From: an archaeon CG10_big_fil_rev_8_21_14_0_10_43_11
GTDB lineage: Archaea; Nanobdellota; Nanobdellia; PEZQ01
NCBI GenBank assembly: GCA_002763265.1
Contig: PEZQ01000002.1
Coordinates: forward strand, 47,690 to 111,689
Direction of reading: 5' to 3'
Length of the DNA stretch: 64,000 bases
The translations under genes were made by a program, and so were the position numbers. The notes under the pieces were generated by a model, which had not been told where the DNA came from, made no database searches, and saw nothing but the letters and a program-made list of their open reading frames with translations. Below, in pieces: positions 25,981-35,142 of this stretch. The stretch's first letter is position 1. Every line of letters begins with the position of its first letter.

Positions 25981-26256
25981 TTATATTATGTTTGGCGTCT
26001 GCTTTTTTTTTGCGTATAACACATCATCTCTACGCGCTTCAAGAAATTCCTCAAATTTGTAGTGAGCAGGCCGGGCAAGTTTGTCAAATATGAGTTTGAC
26101 ATAGGCTTGGTCTTTTTTGTCAACCTTTTCTTCAATTAAATGAAGTAACTCAATATATTCTTTTACAAAACGGTGTGTGAGCGCCGTTTCTTCATCATCA
26201 CTAAGACTCACAAATTTCCACTCGCCATGCTCATCTTTAAAATATTTCTTACGCAT
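25981..26256 (-). CDS. Conserved-looking hypothetical protein, 91 aa
   Basis: No family recognised. It is a soluble, charged, mostly helical protein (MRKKYFKDEHGEWKFVSLS at the start, then TALTHRFVKEYIELLHLIEEK). Host-like codon use and its place between dph5 and another leftward gene support a real gene. It may share a transcript with the upstream membrane/coiled-coil gene 31 bp away. Confidence 0.6.
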   Translation of the reverse strand: MRKKYFKDEHGEWKFVSLSDDEETALTHRFVKEYIELLHLIEEKVDKKDQAYVKLIFDKLARPAHYKFEEFLEARRDDVLYAKKKQTPNII

Positions 26257-26287
26257 ATCTTTTTTGTGCGTGTTTGCATTAAAAAAC

Positions 26288-26647
26288 TCATTGCGTGCTT
26301 GCTATTTGTGTTCTGATACGTTTTGCATAGTCCCGCAAGCGTTGCGCGTATGAAATAAGCTGCGCTTGATTTGGCGCGTCCTGCGCGTTTGCTTCAACCT
26401 GGGCGGCGTATTGTTCAAGCTTCTGCGCGTAGGCGAGCCACTCCTGTTTTTTTGTTTGTTCTTCAAGCTGAGAGCTTGCACTTACCATACCTGAAGAAAA
26501 GGATTGGGGCGTCTGCTCTTGCCCGCGTTTTTGCTGTTTTGCTTTTTCCTGGCGCTCAAAGTACATATACATGCCAGCAACAATAAGTAGCGCCGCAAGA
26601 ATTGGCGGGACAAAACCAGTCATGAATAACAAGAGCGTATTTGTCAT
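26288..26647 (-). CDS. Small membrane-anchored coiled-coil protein
   Basis: 119 aa with one N-terminal transmembrane helix (residues 5-29, ending GMYMYFER) and a cytoplasmic charged tail. Gln-rich heptads (EWLAYAQKLEQYAAQVEANA and LISYAQRLRDYAKRI) suggest a coiled coil. Not assigned to a family. It diverges from the large membrane/coiled-coil gene at 26744, which has the same architecture, so the two proteins may act together; this is inference. Confidence 0.65.
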   Translation of the reverse strand: MTNTLLLFMTGFVPPILAALLIVAGMYMYFERQEKAKQQKRGQEQTPQSFSSGMVSASSQLEEQTKKQEWLAYAQKLEQYAAQVEANAQDAPNQAQLISYAQRLRDYAKRIRTQIASTQ

Positions 26648-26743
26648 ATCCCTCTACTATTCATATTTCCTCCAAACCTTATAAACACTCGCGTAACGCG
26701 CGCGGAAACAATTATATGTGCGCACATAAAGAATATACTAGAA

Positions 26744-28432
26744 ATGGCATTGTTTGATTCTCTTTTTACCAGTCCTGTTGGCGGCTTTATTGCAATAGGC
26801 GGTTTTTTTGTGCTCGTTGGCATTATGATTATATTTGTTGGCAAAGCTGCAGAAGGAAGCTATCAACGAAACCCACAGTCAAGATTGCTTGGCTTGCTTA
26901 CTGGCCCGCGCCGGCGTTTGCTTGGTTGGAAGCGCAGATTCACACGCCTTGGCCAGCGCGGTTTTAGCCCAAGAAAAGCAAAAAAGAAGTCAAAAAAGTT
27001 ATTGCGAAATTTGCTTCCGCGCAGATTGCGCAAACATCCTGAAAAAATCACAAAAGATATCAGAAAGCAGCTTAAGCGATTGCATCAGATTTCAAAAAAA
27101 CATGACCTTGAAGAGTTTTCAAAAGCAGTTGAGCCACTTGCGCACATTCTCAAAGAATTTGAAGCCCTTGAACTTTCATTCTTTGTTACTGTCTATGACC
27201 ACATTGAAGAAATCAATGCATTACTTGAAGATGAAGCAAAAAGCCTTGGCCGCCTGAGTGTGTACACCACTGACGCACAAAAACGTGCACAACCCCACAT
27301 CAATGCAGAACGTGAATTTATCATGCACACAATAACAAACGAAGAGACTCACGTTGCACAGATTTCACAAGAAATACGAAACGAAGCATACTCAACAAAA
27401 ATTTCAGTTCGCGAAGACCAGGTGCTTATGCAAATTCTTGAACAACTTAAAGCAAATATTCAACAACAAGCCCCGCACATCCAAAAAGAGCTTGAAGAAA
27501 TCCAGCAAAAAATAGCTCAGGAAAAAAACCAAAAAAAGACAAAAAAGCTCCAAAAACAGCACGCAAAATTAAGCACCTCCCTTGAACACATTGGCAAAAT
27601 ACCCTCCCTTTTGGATGCAATGAACTCTGCAATCAAAAATGAACATAACACTATGATTGGAGAGTACCGTTCACTTTCATCACTGCTTCCACTAAGCATG
27701 AACCTGACTCAAACGCTTTCCCAACGAAAAGAACTTTGCGCAAAACTGTTCTCAACACCTCTTCAAACAAAAGATTCGGTTACTCACTACACACCTCAGC
27801 TGAACATATGGGTAACCCATCTTCAATCATTTAAACAAGCGCTTGGTGTCTATGCAAACAATCTGCGTTCAATGTCACATGCAGTAAGCACTGCTCTTGA
27901 AAACCTTTCACAAATCGCGCGTATTCTCAAGGTCTCAAAGGTTCATGCCGATAAGTTAGGCGCTGTTGTTGACAAAATCATTGGTGCAACAACACAAGAA
28001 CCTCAGCTAAACATTCAAGAAGGCGTTGCTCAAGGAATAGCGGGCGCAGAGCACGAACAAAAAGCAGATGTAGGTTCTGCCCAACAAAAAATAGCAGAGA
28101 CCCACCAAAACCAATCCTCCCAAACCGCAACTAGCCCACAGCAAGCTGCTGTTTCTAAACCAGTACGGGTAATTGGATTTGATGTTTCTCGAAACGAAAC
28201 CGGAACAATTGGTGCTGCAGCACAATTATGGTTTTCTCAACCTGTTGAAGGCGATTCTGCCAGACAAATCGCGAATATGGCAAAGCAAAAACTTCTTCAA
28301 TTAATCAAGACAGAAGTCATTGATAAGACTGCTCTTGAAACCCAAGTCAAAGAGCAGCTTTCTCATGAACTTGGAGAGAATGCATCGATTATTGCACAAC
28401 TAAGCATAGTCCCGCAAAGACCACGGGGATGA
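26744..28432 (+). CDS. Large membrane-anchored coiled-coil protein, unknown function
   Basis: 562 aa. A single N-terminal transmembrane helix (about 12-33, GGFIAIGGFFVLVGIMIIF) is followed by a very basic segment rich in Arg/Lys (about 48-105, with PRRRLLGWKRRF and RKAKKKSKKLLRNLLPRR). Long coiled coils cover 105-425, and a Gln/Ala/Ser-rich linker leads to a small C-terminal domain (about 470-560). The basic stretch could bind nucleic acid or lipid head groups. No homologous family is recognised. A TATA-like AT-rich stretch lies in the 96-bp divergent region. Confidence 0.7.
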   Translation: MALFDSLFTSPVGGFIAIGGFFVLVGIMIIFVGKAAEGSYQRNPQSRLLGLLTGPRRRLLGWKRRFTRLGQRGFSPRKAKKKSKKLLRNLLPRRLRKHPEKITKDIRKQLKRLHQISKKHDLEEFSKAVEPLAHILKEFEALELSFFVTVYDHIEEINALLEDEAKSLGRLSVYTTDAQKRAQPHINAEREFIMHTITNEETHVAQISQEIRNEAYSTKISVREDQVLMQILEQLKANIQQQAPHIQKELEEIQQKIAQEKNQKKTKKLQKQHAKLSTSLEHIGKIPSLLDAMNSAIKNEHNTMIGEYRSLSSLLPLSMNLTQTLSQRKELCAKLFSTPLQTKDSVTHYTPQLNIWVTHLQSFKQALGVYANNLRSMSHAVSTALENLSQIARILKVSKVHADKLGAVVDKIIGATTQEPQLNIQEGVAQGIAGAEHEQKADVGSAQQKIAETHQNQSSQTATSPQQAAVSKPVRVIGFDVSRNETGTIGAAAQLWFSQPVEGDSARQIANMAKQKLLQLIKTEVIDKTALETQVKEQLSHELGENASIIAQLSIVPQRPRG

Positions 28433-28476
28433 AATGATTAAGTTTTTAAACCCCTCACTCTGCTTGTGTTTCTAGC

Positions 28477-29541
28477 ATGAAAATTGCATGTCTTGTTTCA
28501 GGCGGCGTTGACAGTTCAGTAGCGCTCGCGCTGCTTCAACAACAAGGCCATGACGTGCACGCGTTCTATCTTAAAATCTGGCTTGAAGATGAGCTTTCCT
28601 ATCTTGGAAATTGTCCCTGGGAAGAAGACCTAGAATATGTGCAAAAAACCTGCAAACAGCTAAGAGTTCCGTTTACTATTATAAACCTACAAAAAGAATA
28701 CTTTGACACGGTTGTTTCCTACACGCTCAAAGAAGTAAAACAGGGAAGAACACCAAATCCCGATATGCTCTGCAATGCGCGCATCAAGTTTGATGCATTT
28801 CTCAAACGCATTGATACAACTTACAAAAAAGTGGCAACAGGCCACTACGCAGGCATCGAAGAAAAAGAAGGACTGTTTTATTTGAAGCAAAACCCCGACC
28901 CGGTAAAAGACCAAACCTACTTTTTAGCTCATCTTTCACAAACCCAGCTTGCCCGAATTGTATTTCCTCTTGCTAACCTCACAAAAAAAGAAGTGAGAAG
29001 AATCGCACACGAGCTTGATTTACCAAGCAAAAACAGAAAAGACAGCCAGGGCATTTGTTTTCTTGGAAAAATCCGTTACACTGATTTTTTAAAACACTAC
29101 TTTGGCGAGAAAAAAGGAAATATTATTGATGCAAAAACAAACACAGTTCTTGGCACGCACAAAGGTTATTGGAACTTTACGCGCGGACAAAGAAAAGGTC
29201 TGCGCCTTGGCGGCGGTCCGTGGTACGTGGTCTATAAAAATCCACGCACAAACGAGGTTTTTGTGACAAATGGGTATGATTCATTTTCAAAAGAACGAAA
29301 AGAAGCCATGCTTGCAAACCTCAACTGGATCCCACAAAAGCCGGAAAACCTCAGCAATCTCAAAGTAAAAATTCGGCATGGTCCGGTCTTTTACCAGTCA
29401 AAACTCTCACAAGAACATGATACGTATACCCTCACTATTTCAGCAAAAGACCAAGGACTTGCGCCAGGACAGTTTATTGTATTCTATCATGAGAAGTATT
29501 GTTATGGGTGCGGGGTTATTACTGATGCTCAGAAAAGCTGA
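28477..29541 (+). CDS. mnmA: tRNA-specific 2-thiouridylase MnmA
   Basis: 354 aa enzyme that makes 2-thiouridine at tRNA position 34 using persulfide sulfur. The PP-loop is SGGVDSS near the N-terminus. Both catalytic cysteines are present: NPDMLCNARIKF (about 99) and SQGICFLG (about 195), together with the GHYAG and RGQRKGL segments. MnmA is a bacterial/organellar family; archaea usually rely on NcsA/Ctu1, which is also encoded here at 49499. That suggests acquisition from bacteria, although codon use is now host-like. It converges on trm5 with a 13-bp overlap. A TATA-like AGTTTTTAAA lies about 35 bp upstream. Confidence 0.94.
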   Translation: MKIACLVSGGVDSSVALALLQQQGHDVHAFYLKIWLEDELSYLGNCPWEEDLEYVQKTCKQLRVPFTIINLQKEYFDTVVSYTLKEVKQGRTPNPDMLCNARIKFDAFLKRIDTTYKKVATGHYAGIEEKEGLFYLKQNPDPVKDQTYFLAHLSQTQLARIVFPLANLTKKEVRRIAHELDLPSKNRKDSQGICFLGKIRYTDFLKHYFGEKKGNIIDAKTNTVLGTHKGYWNFTRGQRKGLRLGGGPWYVVYKNPRTNEVFVTNGYDSFSKERKEAMLANLNWIPQKPENLSNLKVKIRHGPVFYQSKLSQEHDTYTLTISAKDQGLAPGQFIVFYHEKYCYGCGVITDAQKS

Positions 29542-30503
29542 AAATCAATAACAACGCGATACTGTCTGATACCAATCTCACCTGCTTTTGCTTCACGCAA
29601 AAATTTCACTGAAAAACCATACTCTTTTGCTTTTTTGATGATTTGTTTTTTTTGTGTTTCAAATAAGTCTTCTTCTCCGCTAAAGTGATAGAAGTGAACA
29701 ACGGTTCCATTTTTGCTCATCTTAAACGCAGCATCAAGAAATGCTTCACTATCTTTTGGCAGGTTCATAAGAATGCGGTCTGCGTTTTTGATTGCAAGAT
29801 TTTCTGCATCCTTGTTTGAGCAGGCAATTGACACTTTGTTTTTTGCTGCATTTTCCACTAGTAGTTTGTATGCGTCTGGATTTTTGTCATTAGCATACGC
29901 TTCAACATTTCTGAACTTTGCAATAGGAATAATATACGGCCCTACGCCTGAAAACATGTCAACTACGCGCTCCCCATTTTTTACTTGTTCGAGAATACGC
30001 TTGCGCTCCCCGCTTAAGCGAGGGGTGTAAAATACAGTATTAAGGTCAACAAAAAATACGCACCCGTTTTCTTTGTGAAGTGTTTTTGTTTTTTTCTCGC
30101 CAGCAACATGACGAACGTGGCGTACACGAAACTCTCCGCTTGTTTTTGTGCTTTTCGCAACAACGGTTTTTGCACTCTTATAAAAATCAAGATACTGTTG
30201 TGCAACATCTTTTAATTCCCGCGCGTTTTTTTCTGATTCAAGCACTACAATATCCCCCACCACGTCATGCGCGCGCGCTACAACACCCTTCCTGTCTGGT
30301 GCGTGCTTTGTCTTTTTTTCACGTGCTTCAAGCGCGCTATGTACCACGTTTCCCAGGCCTGAGATATTCACCCCTTTTTTTACTGCAAAGTAGACAAAAC
30401 TCGCATCAGCTCTAATGCGAAAACGTTTGTCAAGCGCGCCACGCTCAAGAAGTTTTTGACGCGTTTTTTCAGCTGTTTCTTTCTTTGCTTTAAGAACCTT
30501 CAT
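29529..30503 (-). CDS. trm5: tRNA (guanine-37 N1) methyltransferase Trm5
   Basis: Methylates G37 next to the anticodon, 324 aa. The Rossmann methyltransferase signature VVDMFSGVGPYIIP and the Trm5-specific NLPKDS motif are clear. FYTPRLSGERKRI before the catalytic domain is typical. The N-terminal D1-like region is short and basic. In archaea this enzyme also starts wyosine synthesis; no Taw1 is in this window. It diverges from the sugar nucleotidylyltransferase gene (60 bp gap). Confidence 0.93.
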   Translation of the reverse strand: MKVLKAKKETAEKTRQKLLERGALDKRFRIRADASFVYFAVKKGVNISGLGNVVHSALEAREKKTKHAPDRKGVVARAHDVVGDIVVLESEKNARELKDVAQQYLDFYKSAKTVVAKSTKTSGEFRVRHVRHVAGEKKTKTLHKENGCVFFVDLNTVFYTPRLSGERKRILEQVKNGERVVDMFSGVGPYIIPIAKFRNVEAYANDKNPDAYKLLVENAAKNKVSIACSNKDAENLAIKNADRILMNLPKDSEAFLDAAFKMSKNGTVVHFYHFSGEEDLFETQKKQIIKKAKEYGFSVKFLREAKAGEIGIRQYRVVIDFQLF

Positions 30504-30563
30504 ACCTACATTTAGTACGACACAAATCCTTTTTTAATCCTTGTGCTCTATTAGACTCTTATC

Positions 30564-31370
30564 ATGCTTTCTAAAGCAGTTATCATTGCTGCAGGGAAGG
30601 GTACGCGTCTTCACCCCCTTACTCTTGGCGTTCCAAAGGAGCTCTTGCTTGTTGGCAGGCAGCCGGTTATTTTTTACGCGCTTGACCAGACAAAACAGGC
30701 GCGCATCCCGCATGTGCAAGTTATCACTGGATTGAAAAAGGGCGTTATTCAAGACATGATTGGAAGCGGGGCACGCTATGGGATGCATGTGTCATACGCG
30801 TTTCAAGAAACGCCCCGCGGCGTTGGTCACGCGCTGTGGCATGCTAAGCACTTTGTTGGCACTGATGATTTTGCTGTTTTGTTTGGAGACAACATTATCA
30901 CACCTGAAAACACGCTTGCAAACATGGGTGTGTTTCACACAAAAAAAGGAGCTACTGCAACACTGCTTGTTAAAGAAGTGTCTGACCCCTCCCGCTTTGG
31001 TGTGGTGCGCGTTGATGAGACGGGCCGCATTCTTGACGTGTTTGAAAAACCAAATAAAACTGAGCGCATACCCTTTATGCAGGAAAACACCTTGTTTTTT
31101 GCAATTGTCGGCATGTACATATTCTCACCGCGCATTTTTGATGCAATAGAAAAAACCACCCCCTCGCACAATGGCGAGATACAGCTTACTGATGCTATAC
31201 GCGCCCTTATCTTTGAGAATGAACCGTGCTTTGCGTTTCGTGAAAATGTGTGGTTTAGTGATATTGGCACGTTCTCCTCTCTTTTTGAAACACAAAAATT
31301 GCTCATGAGCAATTTTGATGTTGTTTACCACGCTGATTGGTGGGACAAGAAAAGAGACACTACTCTCTAA
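30564..31370 (+). CDS. Sugar-1-phosphate nucleotidylyltransferase (GalU-like)
   Basis: Activates hexose-1-phosphate with an NTP for glycan synthesis, 268 aa. The nucleotide-binding motif AAGKGTRLHPLT is followed by PKELL, and PRGVGHALWHAK and FGDNII are catalytic-domain segments. PKELL and the overall pattern lean to UTP--glucose-1-phosphate uridylyltransferase rather than RmlA; the base and sugar are not certain. First gene of the rightward part of the glycan locus; the GT4 gene starts 51 bp later. Confidence 0.88.
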   Translation: MLSKAVIIAAGKGTRLHPLTLGVPKELLLVGRQPVIFYALDQTKQARIPHVQVITGLKKGVIQDMIGSGARYGMHVSYAFQETPRGVGHALWHAKHFVGTDDFAVLFGDNIITPENTLANMGVFHTKKGATATLLVKEVSDPSRFGVVRVDETGRILDVFEKPNKTERIPFMQENTLFFAIVGMYIFSPRIFDAIEKTTPSHNGEIQLTDAIRALIFENEPCFAFRENVWFSDIGTFSSLFETQKLLMSNFDVVYHADWWDKKRDTTL

Positions 31371-31421
31371 GTGTGTTGAAGCGGAAAATTATTAATACTG
31401 TCCTGTTATGTGTACCCTCTT

Positions 31422-32579
31422 ATGAAGATAGCTATCTACACTATTTCAACCTATCCTCATCTTGGCGGCATGACGTCTCATATGCAGGAACTGCAAGCCG
31501 GGCTCAACGCGCTTGGAAACAAAACCGACTGTTTTGGATTTCCGCTCTCAGTTATTATCAACGCGCCAAAAAAAGTATACCACAAGAATCGCGACACGCT
31601 CACTCAAGCGCGCACGTTTCACCTTATGTCAAGTCTCTTCATTCTTTTTCGTGAACTCTTTTTTATCTTTGTCATGAACTTTTTTGTGCTCTACAAACAC
31701 GTACGAAACCACTACGACCTATACATGACCCAAGATGCAGTTGCGTTTCACTCATCATTTTTGGTTCGCACTTTTTTTAGAAAGCGCGTCTCACTTACTG
31801 TGCATGGCTACTACGTTGATGAAAAGATTGCAGACAATAAACTCCCCCAAAAAAGCCCTATCACGTGGCTTCTCTATAAAATAGAGCATGCCGCTTATAA
31901 ACGCGCAGCATGCATTTTTAGTGTTGACTCACGCATTAAAGACTACATTGTTTCTACTCTCAAAAAAGACCCGGGAATTGTTGTGCTCAAAAACTTTGTT
32001 AACACTGATTTTTTCAAGCCTCTGCCGCTTGTAAAAAACAAAGCGTTTAGCGCGCTTTGCGCACGGCGGTTTGTTGAAAAAAACGGGGTCGTGTTTGCAG
32101 TTGAAGCAATGAAATACATGCCAAAAGGCTATGAGCTCATCTGTGTTGGCGAGGGTCAAACCAAACCTGACTTGATGCGTGTTATTGAAAAAAACAAGCT
32201 AACAAATGTAACCCTTCTTGATGGGCGACCCCGCGAAGAAATGCCACAGCTTCTTAACCGCGTGCACGTAGCGCTTGTGCCTTCTATTAGTATCAAGGGG
32301 GTTGAGGAAGCAACTTCAATTTCTGCTCTTGAAGCGATGAGCTGTGCAATCCCGGTTATTGCGTCTAACATTGGTGGTCTCAAAGAGATTGTTATTGATG
32401 GAAAAACCGGTTTTCTTGTTGATGATAAGAACCCAAAACAAATCGCGCAAAAAATAAAAGAACTCAAAGAGCATCCCTCACTTCTCAAAAAAATGGGCAA
32501 ACGCGCGCGAAAACTTGTTGAAGAACATTATTCACACACGCAACGCGCAAAAGAATATTTAAAACACGTGCGAGGATAA
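31422..32579 (+). CDS. Glycosyltransferase family 4
   Basis: GT-B enzyme, 385 aa, using an activated nucleotide sugar. The ATG at 31422 (MKIAIYTISTYPHLGGM) fits the family better than the GTG at 31410, and a TATA-like AATTATTAAT lies about 30 bp upstream. The donor-site E-x7-E pattern is in SISALEAMSCAIPVIAS, with NIGGLKEIV next. The N-terminal acceptor domain contains hydrophobic stretches (around 75-100) that may attach it to the membrane face. It probably adds one sugar to the lipid-linked glycan; donor and acceptor unknown. Confidence 0.9.
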   Translation: MKIAIYTISTYPHLGGMTSHMQELQAGLNALGNKTDCFGFPLSVIINAPKKVYHKNRDTLTQARTFHLMSSLFILFRELFFIFVMNFFVLYKHVRNHYDLYMTQDAVAFHSSFLVRTFFRKRVSLTVHGYYVDEKIADNKLPQKSPITWLLYKIEHAAYKRAACIFSVDSRIKDYIVSTLKKDPGIVVLKNFVNTDFFKPLPLVKNKAFSALCARRFVEKNGVVFAVEAMKYMPKGYELICVGEGQTKPDLMRVIEKNKLTNVTLLDGRPREEMPQLLNRVHVALVPSISIKGVEEATSISALEAMSCAIPVIASNIGGLKEIVIDGKTGFLVDDKNPKQIAQKIKELKEHPSLLKKMGKRARKLVEEHYSHTQRAKEYLKHVRG

Positions 32580-32587
32580 ACACAATT

Positions 32588-33676
32588 ATGAAAATATGTA
32601 TCATTATTGGTACGCGTCCTGAAATCATAAAAATGGCGCCTATCATCCGCGCGTGTGAAGAGCGCGCTATTCCTCATTTTATTCTTCACACGGGTCAGCA
32701 TTACTCTTATGAACTTGACAAAAAAATGTTTGAAGACCTTAATTTGTCTCAGCCACGACATCACTTAACTGTTGCAGGAAAACCCTATCATGTGCAGTTG
32801 AGTCTTATGGTGCAAGGCATTCTTGACATTCTTGACAGAGAAAAACCCGATGTCGTGCTTGTACAGGGCGATACAAATTCAGTTCTTGCAGGTGCTCTTG
32901 GGGCAAACAAGCGTTCAATTCCTATTGGTCACGTTGAAGCAGGACTGCGCTCACACGACCTTCGCATGCTTGAAGAAATTAACAGAATCATAACTGACCA
33001 AATTTCTGATTACTTGTTTTTGCCAACAAAACAAACGCGCAAAAATGTTCAAGAAGAAGCAATTGACCCTTCCCGCCTTTTTGTTACGGGAAACACGGTT
33101 GTTGATGCAATCAAACAAAACAAAGCTCTTGCAGAGCAAAAAAGCACGATTCTCAAAGACAAGGGGCTTAAAGATAAGGCATACCTTCTTGTGACTGCGC
33201 ACCGTGCAGAAAATGTTGATGACAAGAAACGCTTGAAAGGCATTCTTGACGGTCTTAAGAAAGTGCATGACTACACAAATCTTCCTCTTGTATACCCTAT
33301 TCATCCGCGCACAAAAAACAAACTTGCACGCTTTGGTCTTGACCTGTCAAAAGGTGTTATGACCATTGGCCCGGTAGGATATCTTGATATGATTGCGCTT
33401 CAAGCCCATGCAAAACTCGTGCTCACTGACTCAGGAGGATTACAAGAAGAAGCATGCGTGCTCGGGGTTCCCTGTGTTACTATGCGCGATTCAACTGAGC
33501 GACCTGAAACACTTGAGATTGGTTCAAACATGCTTGCTGGAACTGATGGGTCACGCATTCTTTTATGCACTAAAAAAATGCTTGGAAAAAAGCCGGTGTG
33601 GAAAAACCCTTTTGGTGATGGTCGGTCAGCACAAGCAATTCTTGATATTCTTGAAATCCGTCTCAGCCAGAAATGA
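32588..33676 (+). CDS. wecB: UDP-N-acetylglucosamine 2-epimerase (copy 1)
   Basis: Non-hydrolysing epimerase interconverting UDP-GlcNAc and UDP-ManNAc, 362 aa. Family motifs are complete: IIGTRPEIIKM, HTGQHYSYELD, GDTNSVLAG, GHVEAGLRS, LVTAHRAENVD, TDSGGLQEEA and RDSTERPET. It follows the GT4 gene by 8 bp. The 3' end overlaps the convergent flippase gene by 14 bp. A second, more divergent copy is at 38534. Confidence 0.95.
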   Translation: MKICIIIGTRPEIIKMAPIIRACEERAIPHFILHTGQHYSYELDKKMFEDLNLSQPRHHLTVAGKPYHVQLSLMVQGILDILDREKPDVVLVQGDTNSVLAGALGANKRSIPIGHVEAGLRSHDLRMLEEINRIITDQISDYLFLPTKQTRKNVQEEAIDPSRLFVTGNTVVDAIKQNKALAEQKSTILKDKGLKDKAYLLVTAHRAENVDDKKRLKGILDGLKKVHDYTNLPLVYPIHPRTKNKLARFGLDLSKGVMTIGPVGYLDMIALQAHAKLVLTDSGGLQEEACVLGVPCVTMRDSTERPETLEIGSNMLAGTDGSRILLCTKKMLGKKPVWKNPFGDGRSAQAILDILEIRLSQK

Positions 33677-35084
33677 ATGTTTTTAGATAACGCAGGTCTT
33701 GTTTTGTAATGACACCAAATGCAAAAAGAATCACAAAATACAAGGGTGCTACAAACGCGCCAAAAACCAGACTCATCAGGTCACTTGCGGTTTGTAACAC
33801 GGGAATGCTCACCAGACCAACAATCAAAAGCGCGCCAATACACTTGAGCGCCACACCAAGAGGAAAGGCAAACTTCAGTGTTTGCTTGCTAAAGAAAAGA
33901 AGCAGCACGTTTCCAAGTATCATGCCAATCAAAACCGCTACAGCAGCACCCATAGCTTCATAGCGCGGGATAAGAATAACTGCAAAAAACAAGATAACAA
34001 CTGCTTTTATCGCAATGCTTTTTGAAAGAAGCTCAGGGCGCGCCATGCCTGTTAAGAGCTTGTGAAACAAAATGCTTACTGCATCAACAATTGCTGACAG
34101 CATAATAACAGCAAATACCAGTTCTGAACCAACAATCTTGTTTCCATACACCACATGCAAAAATGGTTTTGCAAAAATAATACTCATCCCGCCAAGGAAA
34201 ATAGGAAGAATCAGGTTGTATTTGAAAAAGATGTTAAACTGGGAGAGCAATTCAATTGGTTGTTTGCGCAATTCAACAATGCGCGGATACAAGACTTTAA
34301 GCACGCTGTCTGAAAATGAGGTAACAAGAATGGTAAACTTTGCAAGCGCGCCAAAAATGCCATTACCCGAAAGGGTGAAATATCCTAAAATAAGCACAAC
34401 CCCATGCGCCTGAATCAGATTGAAGAAGGTGCCCATAACAATTTTTCGCCCATACAAAAACAAGGTGCGCAGCACGCTCCACGAAAACTGTGCTGAAAAC
34501 AATTTTTTTAACACGAAAAAAGCAAGCATAATGCTCACTAACTGTCCAACAACTTCGCCACTTATCGCGCCAAACGTGCCAAGCCCAAGAATAACAAACA
34601 GCACGGATGAGAACCTGCTTGCAGTAAAAACAATACCGCTCAAACTTCGCGCCTTAAAGTGCTTGTGCGCTTCAAGCGCTTGGTCTAGACCCACTTTTAC
34701 CACAACAGCACAAAGCATAACTCCACAGAGAATAAAATAGAGCACATTAATCGAGTATATGCGCGCGAGAACTGGTGAAACAACGATTAACCCAAGCGCA
34801 AACATAAGGGCAAGCACGCCAATAGAAAGAAAGCCGGTTGCAAACACTTTTTTTGCCTGCTTTTGGTTGTGTGCATTTTTTGCAAGATAATACATAGTAG
34901 CTTCGCCCAATCCCACGTCTGAGAGTGTTTGTGCAATTGCAACAAATGAAATAATCAACGCGTAAATACCCATGCCTTCAGTGCTAAGAGTTCGAAACAG
35001 GATAACATTCAAAAAGAACGCAAGACCAAGCTCAATACCCCGTGAAATCGTGAGGTATTTTATGCTTGAAATGGTTTCGCCCAT
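33663..35084 (-). CDS. Polysaccharide/lipid-linked glycan flippase (MATE/Wzx-like)
   Basis: Membrane protein with about 12-14 hydrophobic helices, 473 aa, of the MOP superfamily. The first helix pair (SSIKYLTISRGIELGLAFF and GIYALIISFVAIAQTLSDVG) is typical of Wzx/RfbX flippases. It would move polyprenyl-linked sugars across the membrane for AglB or for surface polysaccharide. It is the only leftward gene in this part of the locus and diverges from the GT4 pair (58 bp gap). Confidence 0.88.
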   Translation of the reverse strand: MGETISSIKYLTISRGIELGLAFFLNVILFRTLSTEGMGIYALIISFVAIAQTLSDVGLGEATMYYLAKNAHNQKQAKKVFATGFLSIGVLALMFALGLIVVSPVLARIYSINVLYFILCGVMLCAVVVKVGLDQALEAHKHFKARSLSGIVFTASRFSSVLFVILGLGTFGAISGEVVGQLVSIMLAFFVLKKLFSAQFSWSVLRTLFLYGRKIVMGTFFNLIQAHGVVLILGYFTLSGNGIFGALAKFTILVTSFSDSVLKVLYPRIVELRKQPIELLSQFNIFFKYNLILPIFLGGMSIIFAKPFLHVVYGNKIVGSELVFAVIMLSAIVDAVSILFHKLLTGMARPELLSKSIAIKAVVILFFAVILIPRYEAMGAAVAVLIGMILGNVLLLFFSKQTLKFAFPLGVALKCIGALLIVGLVSIPVLQTASDLMSLVFGAFVAPLYFVILFAFGVITKQDLRYLKTFISG

Positions 35085-35142
35085 ATGTCATCTATGTGGT
35101 TTAGCAAGACTTATAAATTAACTGTTGAAGTGTATCTAACGT

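Noticed and set aside
30080..30415. Plus-strand ORF of 111 codons opposite trm5
   Set aside because: Antisense to clear Trm5 motifs (NLPKDS, VVDMFSGVGP); Phe/Gln/Arg-rich shadow frame.
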